From Polytrichum commune (lineage: Eukaryota > Streptophyta > Polytrichopsida > Polytrichales > Polytrichaceae): a stretch of 64,000 nt of DNA. This document shows, one piece after another, positions 34,240 to 46,411 of this stretch. The notes under the pieces are model-generated. The model made no database searches. It was not told where the DNA came from and saw only the letters and a list, made by a program, of their open reading frames with translations. The stretch covers positions 43,581,169-43,645,168 of the forward strand of contig OX485806.1 in assembly GCA_950295325.1 (NCBI GenBank). Reading direction: 5' to 3'. Position 1 is the stretch's first letter. Every line of letters starts with the position of its first letter. Made by a program: the position numbers and the translations under genes.

Positions 34240-35280
34240 CAGGGTTAATTTTTGCACCCGTCACAGCCCGTCACATGTCAAATTTCCGTCGAATTTTACC
34301 ACAACTCGTCACAAGACAGAAAAATGTAAAACTGAATCTGTCAAAAGACATAAAGCTTTTAAAATGCCCGTCAAATGACAGGACCCGGTCTGAGATGACC
34401 TGTCACAGATTTAACTTTACAAGTTCCCTACATTCATCTTCTAATCATCTTAAATTCCCAACAGGCATTCATTCATGCTAGGGCTCCCGTAAAGCACGAT
34501 AGAAGCCGCCACGACAAGTTAAACATTGTTTCATAGACAACAACTTATCAGCCTTATCTGTTGAGGTTTGCTTCTCTCAGCTCGTCAAGTTGGGATCTGT
34601 TGAGTACCCGAGGTATGTTCTTATGCATTTTTCGTAGCGTATCTGCGGTTGCCATAATGTCCTGCAATGTTGTCTCTTTGAGAAGCTCGCACATCACTTA
34701 ACGTAGAGCAGTAGACTCAGTGGAGGACCAATTGGCCCAATCTCACAAGATTATGGCAGAAGGTGCTTGTAATACCATCGAGTATTGCAATATGCGAGAG
34801 GGGATTTTCAAAGCAAAATTTGGTGAAGAGTGCATTGCGTTCTCGACTTCGATTGAATACATTGGACGCGTTAATGCGCGTATCTCTATGTGGCATAGAT
34901 GTGGGAGATATAGATTGGTTAGCTGTTATGCAAGAATGGAGAAATATGCGAGATAGACGTATTCTAGCATTGGATTGAGTGATCCCAATTTTTTTGGGTT
35001 GAGGTTGTGGATAGTGGACATTTACATATAAATGTTTTTGATATAAGAGTTTATTGGTATTTTAGTACAAGAATTTATGATGTATTGCAAAGGGACTTCA
35101 TTCTTTGAATACATGTTGAAGTTTACTTTGTAAATGAGCATTAAATAAATTCAACCCGTCAAATGAGAATTTTGCCCGTCAAAAAACTGGTTTATATTGG
35201 ATGAACCCGTCACAAAAACAAGTCAAGAAATTACAGCCCGTCACAAGATAGATGGGACCCCTTGTCAAAAATTACCACTG
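34240..35280 (+). mobile_element. Internally deleted hAT DNA transposon with intact ends
   Basis: The left end CAGGGTTAATTTTTG and the right end (reverse complement CAGTGGTAATTTTTG) form ~15-bp terminal inverted repeats with two mismatches. They are flanked on both sides by the identical 8-bp duplication CTTAACCC (34232-34239 and 35281-35288), the hAT target length. Both ends carry many subterminal CCGTCAC/CCGTCAA words, the kind of sites hAT transposases bind. The centre encodes only the hAT C-terminal dimerisation segment. At 1041 bp it lacks the catalytic region and would depend on another element. Intact duplications suggest it is not ancient. Confidence 0.93.
34763..34978 (+). pseudogene. 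hAT transposase C-terminal (dimerisation) fragment
   Basis: The frame reads ICERGFSKQNLVKSALRSRL, then NTLDALMRVSLCGIDV and WRNMRDRRILALD with a stop. ERGFS..NL.KS.LRSRL..L.ALMRVSL is the signature of the hAT dimerisation domain. The N-terminal BED finger and the RNase H-like core are absent, so it cannot act as a transposase on its own. Confidence 0.93.
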
Positions 35281-35759
35281 CTTAACCCATGAGTTTTATA
35301 ATTCCCTCATGCATGTGTTGCCTTTATCCACATCTCTCTCTTTCTCTCTCTCTGCATCCAATTCGAAATGTGCAATGATTTTTATTTTCAAGTTTTGAAG
35401 AGAGGAGCATTGGCTACAATTATTGGAGAAACAAAGCCACTTATGGATGATTACACAATATGTCATCCATATTTATGCACACTCATCCAAAATCTGACGA
35501 TCTTATCCAAGTTGTATTAGTTAAAGGGATATCCTTGGCCATTTCATCCACAAAAATCATGGGAAAACACTTTTATTTATATTTATATTTTTAGAATAGC
35601 AAATCATCAACAAATAGTTGAATTAAATATCACTAGAATTGCATGAGAAAAAGAAAATCAAGAAAGATAGCTACCATCACCTTCGATAAGGAGTGTAAGT
35701 AGTATGGAACAACTTACAAATATTTGATAGTTATGCCATAGTATCTTTTATGGTGGCTA
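35281..35759. other. AT-rich intergenic DNA
   Basis: Contains a short (TC)n stretch near 35335-35352. Nothing else is recognised. Confidence 0.4.
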
Positions 35760-36110
35760 TGTACACTCTAAACTCCGTAATATCAACCCCCTTGATGTCA
35801 CTCTCTATATTATATCTCAAAACCCTAGGGAACGGATGTTTTCAATTTGAATATCTCCTTGTTGTCACATTTCCCTCTCATATATCATGAATTATGACAT
35901 TAAAATAACCACCAAAGAAATTAAACCACATGTTCGCACACATCACATTGTCTTCGTTGTAATTATTGCCATATTGACTTTGTGTTATTCCATAATATCA
36001 TATGCTACACCAATTCCTTTTTATCACTCATCCACGTCAACACTACATAACTCCTTAATATCATGTGCACTTTGGATTGCCACAAGTGTGATATTACAAA
36101 GACTAGGGTG
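35760..36110 (+). repeat. Direct repeat copy 1 (~340 bp)
   Basis: Shares with 37285-37615 an ordered series of words: AGGGAACGGATGT, ACCACATGTTCGCACACAT / ACCACACATTCGCACACAT, TTGACTTTGTGTTATT and ATGTGCACTTTGG, ending GTGTGATATTA. By eye about 75% identical. Unknown family. Confidence 0.75.
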
Positions 36111-37284
36111 TACCATGCTTTGGTCATCATGGGCACCTTCTCATCTCTCTAGCATGTTCTTAAATAAACATGTAAATGAATGAATGTGAATTCCATAGTT
36201 TTCGACACACGTGTTGGCTCTATAACACACTACAAAACTGGGAATTCATGGTAAGGTACATGGTTACTCTTTTTTACTAACCCATTTCTCTTAGGATATG
36301 CAACACACAATTCATTAAGATGGTTAGCAAATCCAAAATGAGGCCGCATCCACTTTCTTCGTAATTTTCAAAACTCGTATGGTTATCTTAATTCAATATC
36401 AAGATCCGCATGCTCATCAAATGGTCATATATGCCTCCCCCTCGAATTACTACGATTATCAAATTTTGAGCATACATTTTTGTTTTATTTTATTTTATTT
36501 AGTAAAAAAAATAAACACGTCCTTGTGGTATTGTTTTTGGAGTCACATCAAACCACCTACCATCAAATGAAGGTGTCCTAATAAGAAAAACAACCAAATA
36601 TGAGTTGTCTACTTAGCTCAACCTAAAGTATAGCATGCAAATGATTGTTTGTAAACTACTGTATTATAACAATGACATCAAAGATATTTGATTGGTTCGA
36701 TGGGCTTCAATTGATGGAATGAATTGGCCTTGAACATGCATGGGGGATGTTTTTACTAGAACCCCTTTATCCACGATACATGAGTTTAAATAGACATCAC
36801 AAACCCTGAGCCATGTCGTGCAAGCCATTCAAGCTGCATACATGCATTGACTTATACGATAACTAAACATGGTATATGGTGTGGAAATCTACTTGGAACT
36901 ATGTGGTGTTATAAATATTTTACAAGGATATTAATATTTTGCTAACATTGGACAAGTATCCAACGAGAAGCAAGATAATTCAAAAGAAAACACATTTGAA
37001 AATGCATTGAGTAAAAAGGTTGTAACATCCCATAACTCCGGACTTCAAAACATGATGTTTTACATATTCATTGTAGTTTGTAGCACTCAACCTCGCAACT
37101 CATGTGAGGTCAATCCTTCGAGGTAGACAATTCAACCATGGTTATTTCCATGACTTTAGACCCCACCTTCCAAAAGGAAAGCATTGAGCCATATGCTGTA
37201 TCATGGATATGAGGCGAACCATAAACACAACTCGGGCTTCATGGTGCATAGCGCATAGCGCATAGCTTGGGTGAATGGGCTTTA
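36111..37284. other. AT-rich DNA between two direct repeats
   Basis: No gene recognised. It may be part of a larger decayed element with the repeats at its ends, but I see no TG/CA ends or primer-binding site. Confidence 0.35.
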
Positions 37285-37615
37285 CACCCTAACTTCCATA
37301 ATGTCACTCCTTCTCTTATATCCCAAAACCGTAGGGAACGGATGTGCTTAGTTCAAATCTCCCTCATTGTTATCATATTTTCCTCCTCATAGATCAAGGT
37401 TTTTGACACTAAAAGAATCCACCAAAGAATTCAAACCACACATTCGCACACATTATACTATCATCATTATCAATATTATCATTATTGCAATGTTGACTTT
37501 GTGTTATTTCATAATGTCACATGGTACATTAATGATCTATTATCATGCATCCATGTTAACACTCCAAAACTCCTTAGTATTATGTGCACTTTGGTTGCCA
37601 CATGTGTGATATTAA
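37285..37615 (+). repeat. Direct repeat copy 2 (~330 bp)
   Basis: Second copy of the repeat at 35760-36110, same orientation, about 1.2 kb further on. Confidence 0.75.
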
Positions 37616-38528
37616 GGAAGTTATAGTGTAGTAAAAACAAACAGCCACATAGGTCACTTCATTCCAACTAACTTTCAATGAACCAATTCTTTAAATAACC
37701 AACAAGCAAGCTATAGAATAACTACTTTGTTTTTACCTTCCAAATGAATGACTTCACCTACACTCATCAATTTAGCTTGGACTTCATGGTGTCTACATAA
37801 ACTCAATCACCATGGGATGAAAAAGTGTAGTAAAAACAAGAAAACATTAGAACTGTGAGGCTCTGTCCTTCACTAAGAAAGACTACAACTTTAGTTGTCC
37901 ACTTTGCTCATGCGAAGTCTATGGCTATTTATTATACCTATAACCAAACCTTTTTTGGATTTTGTGCACCTTCTTCTCAAATGTGGGTCAAGGACTAAAG
38001 CTACTCATTTATCACCCAATTTTTTAAAAATAATTAATTAACAATTGCCACAATAACTACAATTAACTAATTTTTTTTCAAAACATTTTAGGAAGCAACT
38101 ATAATTAACTAAATTTGTATACCTATAGTTAACATCCACACTAAATAAATTGGACCAAAAATAGCAAGATCAAGTAATGTCCAAGTGTGAACACAAAGTG
38201 GTTAGGAAATTTGCTCTTGAAACATAGAAGTCGATGCATAGTCTTTGTTCTACAGACCGAGTCAACAAACCCTTCATTGGATCAAGGATCATTGCATTAC
38301 TCAACCCTTTGTTGGTAGTCCATGGGACAATTTGGGCGAACCAACCCATACACTCATTCCTTGTTGGATGCCTAAACCCTGGCCTCCAAGGAAACAATGT
38401 ACTAGTTGTTTCGGCCCAACCTCCACGGGACTAGGTACTTGTCAAGCATTATGCATCTTTTGTTTTGTATTTGCCCTCAAATCCTCCAACTTATTCAAAT
38501 ATGGTACTAAACCCATCACCATCAAAAA
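37616..38528. other. Intergenic DNA
   Basis: No recognised gene or element. The stretch 38200-38460 is less AT-rich, with no family match. Confidence 0.35.
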
Positions 38529-39770
38529 ACGTGAAGTTCCCCCCCACAAACTTTTTTGGGGAGGAATATTCAGGCAACCACCCGTCCAGAAAATCAAGAT
38601 TTTATGGACCCAACCAAAAATTGCTGCCCGCCCGCCCGACTTCGAAAAAACCATTGCCCTTGCATTTTTGAAAGCCACTTATCCACAACCCCCATATTGA
38701 GTGCACTTTGTCTTCAAGGTCCTAAATCCAATATATATGCTCACTTTCATTGAACATAAAAAAAAATGATTGGGATTTCATTTTCAAAGTGAAACCGCCA
38801 ATAAAGCATGTAGTTAACTTGGAAGTCAAAAATATTACAAAATCCTCATTAGCACTGAGGTTGTAATTTTTATGACTTACCATTGAAAGGGTCTTTGCCA
38901 TTCTAAAATGGAACTAAAATTACTGATCTATTTTTTATAGTTTTATAATATTTTAGTTAATACCTTCTACTATCACAAAGTTTTCATACGCATTGAAACT
39001 AATTAAGTGTGATTGAATGTAACTAAGTCTAATCAATTCTGGTCAATCCTGATTAATTTTAAATAAGCCCAAATATTTCAGAAAACATGCTTACCAAATT
39101 AATTAATCCCAATTAATTATAAGATGTACTTACTGGAATAAATCATGATTGGAATTAACTCCAGTAAATATAATTCATAGATAATTAAGCTTAATTAATT
39201 TGGTAAGCATATTTTTCTGATTTAATTGGTCTTAATTAGTATTAATCAGAATTAATTAGACCTAGTTACATTCAATCATACTTAATTAGTTTAAAAGCAT
39301 ATGAATACTTTGTGAAAGTACAAGGTATTAACTAGGCTATAATATTTAATATATAAAAAAATATGTCACTAAATTTAGTTCCATTTTAGAATGACAAAGA
39401 CCCTTTCAATGGTAAGTCACAAAAATTATAACCTCAGTGCTAATGAGGATTTTGTAATATTTTTGACTTCCAAGTTAATTACATGCTTTATTGACGAATT
39501 CACTTTGAAAATGAAATCTTATTCGATTGCTTACTTACTCAATGAAAGTGAACATATATATTGGATTTAGGACCTTGAAGATAAAGTGCATTCCATATGG
39601 GATTTATGGATAAGTGGCCTTCAAAAATGCAAGGATAATGGTTTTTCCGAAGTCGGGCGGATGGACAACAATTTTCAGTTGGGTCCAAAAAATATTGATT
39701 TTCTGGATAGACGACTGCCCTTGCCCGAATATTCCCTCCCCCAAAATGTTTGTGAGGGGGAACTTAACGT
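38529..39770. repeat. 1.24-kb near-perfect inverted repeat (hairpin/foldback element)
   Basis: The left arm begins ACGTGAAGTTCCCCCCCACA (38529) and the right arm ends TGTGAGGGGGAACTTAACGT (39770). The arms remain complementary right to the centre near 39150, where ACTGGA...TCCAGT closes on a loop of roughly 25 bp. Arms are about 600 bp each with scattered mismatches. Similar peptides read from both arms (MAFKNARxMVF.KSGG) only reflect the mirror symmetry. I see no matching target duplication. It could be a foldback/MITE-like element or an inverted duplication; its RNA would form a long double-stranded hairpin. Confidence 0.92.
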
Positions 39771-40679
39771 CCTCCACCACGATCTGCCCCCAACATAGAG
39801 AGGTCCACCAAGTGGGAAGCAACCTACTTAAGTTACACCATTTTAGCGAGCCAATAGCATGTGCAAAACAGCAACACTGATTGGTCTCAAAAATATTTCC
39901 TCATTTGGTACCAGCGGACCCTACTACACTTTGCAACATTTAACTTTTGAACGTTACTCTTGTATTAGGGTGCATCACTTAACTACACTAAATACAATTA
40001 CACTGTGTTTACAATTAGTATTGAGCAAGACAATCAGAATTGGTGACACTAAATGTTAACCCAACATTATTTGTCATTCCTTCTCTTTTTTTTTGGGGGG
40101 GGGGGGTTATAGATTTGCAATTTTGCAACTACTATCTCTTATCAAGTGATTTTTTTATCCAAATTTCAATCATCCATGACAATATTTCATCACAAATTGC
40201 TAACAAGAGAAGGTAGGGTTTTGGCCAATGGATGAACTCATATATCATCCATGACAATATTTGTTCACTTATTCATAAGAAACATCATCCGCAACCATAG
40301 TAACATAACATATCACATGACATTTATAGAGCTCAACTACTTCCATTTGTTTTTAGGGTTGATTGTATCGTAGTGACTTAGAGCGTCGTCCAAATTAAGG
40401 TGATTAAACTATCTTATCTCCTTGTCATTTGTTTTTGTCTTTTGTTTTTGTCTTCCTTTGGTTATGAAGATGGCTTCTTTTGCTACATTGACAGGTATCT
40501 TAGTTCTTATTTTAGAAGCTCCTCTTCCTTGTGTACATCATGATGGATTTTTAAGTCTAACTTAATAGTCCTTTTGTTGTGATGAACTATTCTCTTGGTG
40601 ATATATCTTCAAGTACTCCCTTGCACTTTAATGGTCATACTTATTTGTTGGTTGTATCAACATCTTTTGAGGGTCGGAA
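39771..40679. other. AT-rich intergenic DNA
   Basis: Includes a T9/G10 homopolymer run near 40087-40106. No gene is recognised. Confidence 0.4.
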
Positions 40680-40985
40680 CCCTTCATGTACTGAATTTGT
40701 TTTTTAGCTTAAGTGATACTACTTAAGATCATTACAACTTTTTTTGTGTATCACAATTCTTCATGTGCCATAGTTGTATTTTAACTCAAATGTTACTTCT
40801 TAGTACTGATCTAGATCATGATAACTTCTCTTTGTATGTTGTAGTGTTGCATCTCTTCATGTACCGCGATCATCTTTTGGCTCGAGTAGTACTACTTAGT
40901 ATTGATCTAGATCAAGACAACCTCTCCTTGTGTATCGTGGTGTTGCAACTCTTCATGTGCTGCAATTGTTTTTTTGTTTTGTTTT
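40680..40985 (+). repeat. Three-copy ~105-bp tandem repeat
   Basis: A unit containing CTTCATGT(A/G)C, ACTACTTAGTATTGATCTAG, ATCAAGACAAC and TGTGTATCGTGGTGTTGCA recurs about three times with divergence. Confidence 0.75.
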
Positions 40986-41796
40986 GTCCGAGACTTCCTT
41001 GTATTAATAGAAGTCTTCTCTTACTTGATGGCTTAATCTCCTCTCAATTTGTATTGGAATTTGATTTTTAAGTCAAGTGTTACTTCAATCTCTTGTGATA
41101 GGAATGAGTAACTAAGTAACTTTAAGTAACCTTGTTTGTTGTTGTAGACCCAAGTAGCTCTAGTAGACTAAGTGTCTCTTGTCATTGTAGAGTTAAATAA
41201 ACAATCAATAACTTAATTTCAAAAACCCATGTAGATATCAAGTTTCAAATGTTCATGTAGGTATCAAGTTTCAAGTATCAAATCTCCAAATGACAAGTTC
41301 TTTTCCTCCTTCGAATATCTAGTTAACTTTCCACCAAGTAGTTTATTGGCTAAATAACAAGTTCTTCTTCCTACGTAAATAGTTAATTTTCCCCAAATAG
41401 CTAAGTAGTCAAGTAACCAAGTACTCAAGAACAATCTTTTTTCTTCTCTTCCAAGTAGCTAGTCAATTTTTCCTCCAAGTAATCGAGTTGCTAAGTAACC
41501 ACGTAGTCAAGTATCTAAGAAAATCTTTTAAAAGTAACCAAGTAACTAGTCATATATCCTTCGCCTCCATGCATACATATATCCAACTAACAAAGTGTAT
41601 TTTCCCTCTTTGTCGTCAAGTAACAAATATCCTTTGCCTCCACATAGACAAATATCTAAGTAACAAAGTAATCTTTTCCAATCATTTTTTTTACTTTCTT
41701 TTCTAACCTCTTATTTGTAGCTCTTCATTATCAAAATTTTCTTCCAATAAAGCATAGGTGACAATCAATTTCATAATCATTAGGTTGTTGTTGAAT
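40986..41796. other. Low-complexity AAGTA(A/G)-rich DNA
   Basis: Between about 41100 and 41680 the words AAGTAAC, CAAGTA and TAGTCAAGTAACC recur irregularly. No gene is recognised. Confidence 0.5.
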
Positions 41797-42927
41797 GTGA
41801 GCCCAATATGGTGCCCACATGTGTTCTTAACACCAAAAAATTATAGAAGACCTCAGTGTTGTGGTTACTTGTGTTGTCAAAGTGATAACAAACGTGAGGC
41901 ATTAGAGTTTGGACGTGATTTTAAGTTGTTGGATTTAGTTGAGTTAAGTGTAGGATCGAGGCATTCAAATTGAAAAGATAAAGAAAGAACAAGTGATTAG
42001 TTAGTTAAGTTTTAGTTAGCATTTGAGCGCTTGAGTGATTTTGACTTGAATTATGGTTGGTTGTGAGTTGAGATATGGGTTGTTTTAGGCTTAGGAATTG
42101 TTTATTTCAGGGTGTGTTCACGGCCAGTGTGGGTTGCCTTCGTCTGGAGATGAAGGAGGGCTCATGGCCTCACCGGGAACCTAGAGATTTCCGGGAGGAG
42201 GAGAGGCGGCACCGGAGGGGTCTGGGCAAGGGGGCTTTGGTTTTGACAGAGGCAGGCACTCTGGATATGGCGAAGAAAGGAGCCTCTCGGGCGGCGAAGC
42301 CGTGTGGGGATTTTTGGGCATGGGTGTAGCTTGAATGGACCTTGGGTTTCTAATTCGGAGTCAGCTCCTAGCAGTTGAATGAGCCGCAGTCACAAACATG
42401 AATTATATGGCCAGTGACACAAGCGGCCATTGAACTGGTTGCGGCGGTAGAAGAAGTAACCATGTTGGCCGAGGCCGCTTGGATTGCACACATTGAGCAC
42501 ATAAAGGGGAAGCTGCAAAGATGTGCGAACTGGAAGTGGTTGCTCACCCAGTGAGGGAGAGGCATTTGGACAATGACATGCCGAATCCAAAGGTGAATCC
42601 TGGCTAGGACCTGGCAGCATTGCGGTGCTACTGAACGCTCTGTCCGTTGAACACTGAGGTTCAAGGATCACGGCTGGTTCCACTGCCATTTAGGGGAGAG
42701 TCATGGAATGCGGGAGGATTGGAGATGGTGGTGTGACGGAAGCATCTGAATGCCGACCAGCGAGAGCAGCATGAGCATCAAAAGGCCAAACTAGGCGTTC
42801 AGGTGGAATGTTGGTTTTTTTTCATGCGGTGTTGAGAATTCCAGAGCATGAATGCGGAAGGGACTTACAATCATGTTGGTCATACCAACACGGTGTCACT
42901 GAGGAGGCCTGAGGAGGAGGCATCACA
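41796..42927 (+). repeat. Possible degenerate LTR related to the gypsy family at 5.9 kb
   Basis: It starts TGTGAGCCCAATATGGTGCC followed by CACATG, nearly the same as the start of the young gypsy LTR and of the solo LTR at 52.6 kb. A possible end is CATCACATAATTG near 42921, resembling the LTR-end/leader junction CCTCACATAATTG. The interior does not align by eye to the other LTRs. The start is convincing; the end is a guess. Confidence 0.4.
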
Positions 42928-45203
42928 TAATTGAGTTTGGGTGGCCGAAGGAAGACGACTGAGGCATCTGAAGTGGGAGAACTTTCAGGGCGCAGGGCAA
43001 TGAGGATTGAGCAACTGAATGAGGCGACTACTCTGGAACTGGCTGGGAACCTGGTTGATTACTACTGCTGCAATTAGATAGCCAGGGAGTGAAGCTTCCA
43101 GGCCGGTAGATTGAGGCACCTAGTGGCAACCGAACAACTGGGGCTACGTGACGTTTCTTACACACAACGACCAGTAAGGAGGCTTAACAAAAGGATTATT
43201 TCAGTTGACAGTGCAGACCAACATTGCGGGAGAGTGGTGAGATGGCTCGGAGTATACAAATGATTAATCAGTGCCCCTACTAATGGATTAGTAATACTAG
43301 GTGAAATAACGCTAATTAGGACATTGAGTAGTGAATTAATTAGTTAGCTTGAAGTAGGGAGGGAATGAGCCTCACCCAGTGTGTGACTTGGTGTTGGCAT
43401 TGACCCAAAGATCTTGATAGTCTATTGTGGTAGGGTTTAGGATTCTGGTAGTGGTGTGGTGGAGATGTGACAATTGATTTCCTTGCACTGATCACAAGAG
43501 CAAAAAATATTTCTCAATATTACGGCCATGTGATGTTTAAATAAAGGTTTTGTGTTCAATGTTAAAGTTGGAAAGCATTGAAAGTTGGACTTCAAGGCCA
43601 AGGAAATTAAGTGAGTGCATGTGAGCCATAAGTTCTCACCCGGATTATGACACACAAGGGTGGGAGTTTAAGGCTGACATTGAACATTTTCTTATCATGT
43701 GGAGAAGATTTTCTCTCCACATGGGTAACAACGTCTTTATCAACCTTCTTCTTCCTTATCAATTCTGGAGGAAGCATCTTTGCTTCATCATCTCAAAACT
43801 TGTCATTTTCACTTCATCTCCCAATTCTTATTTATAAGGAATTTTTTTCTTCATAATAGCCTTCCAACACAATATCATTAATGTGGAATCACAATCATAC
43901 GAGCTTCAATCTATTTGAAGCAAAACTACAACAATTGTATATGGGTCATAGCTATAAATAATTACAATATATTTTTAACACAATTATATTAGATGTTTAT
44001 AGGTCTCAACTAAAGAATATTATAGTCTAGTTAATTTACTATTTCTTATAGTGCATAATAACTTTAGTTAGTCTTTTGGTTAGAGTTTCAATGATATCAA
44101 AGCATCATTTTTTCTCACATTCAAGGGGAAATAATTAGTGTAGGATGAGGATTATTTCCAATTATCTTTCATTCAAGGTTTTGAAATTCTTCTCATTATC
44201 TTCAAAATATATAATTTATTATTATTTGACTTCTTAGATATTGTGAGATTGATTGCATCATTTATACTTAGTAATAGTCAATTATATTGCAAGTAGTTGA
44301 AAAACATATTTATAATTGAAACGTTTTGGTTCTTAATTATATATCAATATATGAAGTAGCTCGCTTTGTGTTAAGAGACCTATGGTGATGGAATTAAAAT
44401 ATGGAAAAGTAGGTGAGAGGTAAGTGGTAGAGTGACAATGTTTCTTATGCCAATTGCATGCTTCACTCTCTCACTCATTTTGTTCTCTCTATGATAACCT
44501 CGGTAATACTTACACATGTGGCTTCCCAATTTTGTAAGAACCTCTCAAGTATCAAATCTTATTTTCTTGCTTACCAATGCTATAATCAATTTCTATCCCA
44601 AGTAACTTCTTCCATTTATGCATGTATTCACACCTCATGTGAGTGCCTATAATGAACTCTCACACAATTTATCTTTCTTCCACTTATACAAATATTCTCA
44701 TCTCATGTGAGTTTCTATACATATCACTCTTCAAGTAATAAGATATCTCTCAATTACAACCTCTTTAACTCGATGGTGTCTACGCTAACAATCACTTTGC
44801 CTCTACCTTGAATAGCTATGGAAAAAGGTCAAGCTTGAAGCTCTTTGCATTCAAAATGATAAAGGTATAAAGGACCTAGTTCTTGTACCCAACATTCAAG
44901 ATTCCTTAATCTTGATGCAAGACTTCTCAAAATAGCATAAAGATGTATAATTGTTCTCTGGCCTACTTCACTGGATACAAGGTATGACCTAAAAAGACTA
45001 GGATATAATGAAGGTGTAAGGATTGATGAATGTGGGTGCGTAGCACTTTGATTCCCACAACCATTAACCTTATCCCTATTCCTATTCTTCTAGCTTCCCA
45101 GTTTCCATGTCCACCCATCGTGGCAACTTGCAAGTTACTATTTTAGACAATATTGAGTCTAATTATGAAAAATAATTTTGCTTTAAGACGACCTCTGCCT
45201 TCC
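42928..45203. other. Unassigned DNA, GA-rich then AT-rich
   Basis: GA-rich on the plus strand to about 43400, AT-rich after. If the LTR at 45222 is real, the right part could be the decayed inside of that minus-strand element, but I recognise no gag or pol words. Confidence 0.35.
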
Positions 45204-46142
45204 CCGGTAGCGGCGCCATAATGTAGTTAGGTTTTTGCTATGACTGAAATAACCAAAACCCAAGGTACAGACTCTCAAGGAAGGCTTTACTAGTGTCTAT
45301 TACATGCATTTGTCAAATTATAGTTCATTAATTAGACAATGGAGTTGCTATATTCATTCTAAAACATCACTTATCCATCTTTTACTCTCCTTTCTCTCAA
45401 GGTTTCCTCTCACCGTTTCTCATTTAGTGGGGTATGTGTGTCAGTTTCTATAGTATCCATCTCGTCATGAGATTGTAGAACAATAATCTTTCGAGAACAA
45501 TAGTCTTTGAGTGTCACAATTGTCTTTGGTAACCATTGGCCAATGCATCTTCAATCACAATAATTCCTTCATTAATTGGTCAATGTTAATTCCAATACAA
45601 GACAAATTGTTTATTCCTTAATTCCAATATTTAATCATTACACACAACTTATGCAACTAACAACAATTATTAGGGTCAAACTATAGTTTTAGTTGCCCTG
45701 CACAACCTGCAACAACAACGACAAGGGTAACACACAAGACAATAGTTGATCTGATTAGCTTGCACTACGTACTCAAAGATCTTGTCTCTAGACTATTTAA
45801 TCATATAAAATTCTTAATTAAGCCTAGGACAACTTATGCCTAAATGTCCTTGATAATCCAAAGTTCATCATATCTTAAGTTCATTTAATCCCTCTTAACT
45901 CTTCAAGTCCCACCACTAATCAACTGATCAGAAGTGATTTCTCATCACTTCGGTTGATCAGGGAACTCTCACTAATCTGACTTGACACACTTTACTTCTA
46001 TTAGCCTAGAGTTTTTACTTTCACTATAGTCACACTCGGTTGAACAATTTCCTCTTTCTTCTTCCACTGTCTCTCACAGGCTTAACTATAATCAATCGGT
46101 TCATATACAAACTGACATTTGGCCTTTCAACGTCCTCTCTCA

Positions 46143-46189
<47 letters not shown>

Positions 46190-46411
46190 GGCTAACGGGC
46201 TGCAGCGAAAAACTTACAAGCTGCCCGGGGGAAAAAAACGAGTACTATAAGCACAGTCCGTGTATAACCCAGACGGCACTTCTGACTCTCCCCTATCCGC
46301 GTGTGGACTCTAACACGGAGCCTTATGCCTGATATACCTGCTTAGATAGACTGCTGCAATACAGTGAAGGTAGTTCGAAGTGACTTCTGGAAAGCTGGGA
46401 TTACAACTACA
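45204..46411 (-). mobile_element. LTR and primer-binding site of a minus-strand LTR retrotransposon relic
   Basis: On the minus strand TGGCGCCGCTACCGGGGA (near 45202-45219) matches the tRNA-Asp type primer-binding site of plant LTR elements (TGGCGCCGTTGCCGGGGA) at 16 of 18 bases. Next to it an LTR would begin at 45222 with TGTAGTTAGG. A matching inverted end AACTACA occurs at 46405-46411, giving a possible 1190-bp LTR that includes a (CT)n run. The element is otherwise unrecognisable and broken. The primer site is the solid part; the LTR outer end is tentative. Confidence 0.5.
46146..46184. repeat. (CT)n microsatellite
   Basis: An uninterrupted run of about 19 CT dinucleotides. Confidence 0.95.

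Noticed and set aside
36228-36240. CACTACAAAA as the end of a CACTA transposon
   Set aside because: No matching inverted end, subterminal repeats or 3-bp duplication found.
38442-39880. Similar small proteins in the two hairpin arms as a duplicated gene
   Set aside because: The similarity follows from the inverted repeat; frames are short and include the poly-C/poly-G ends.
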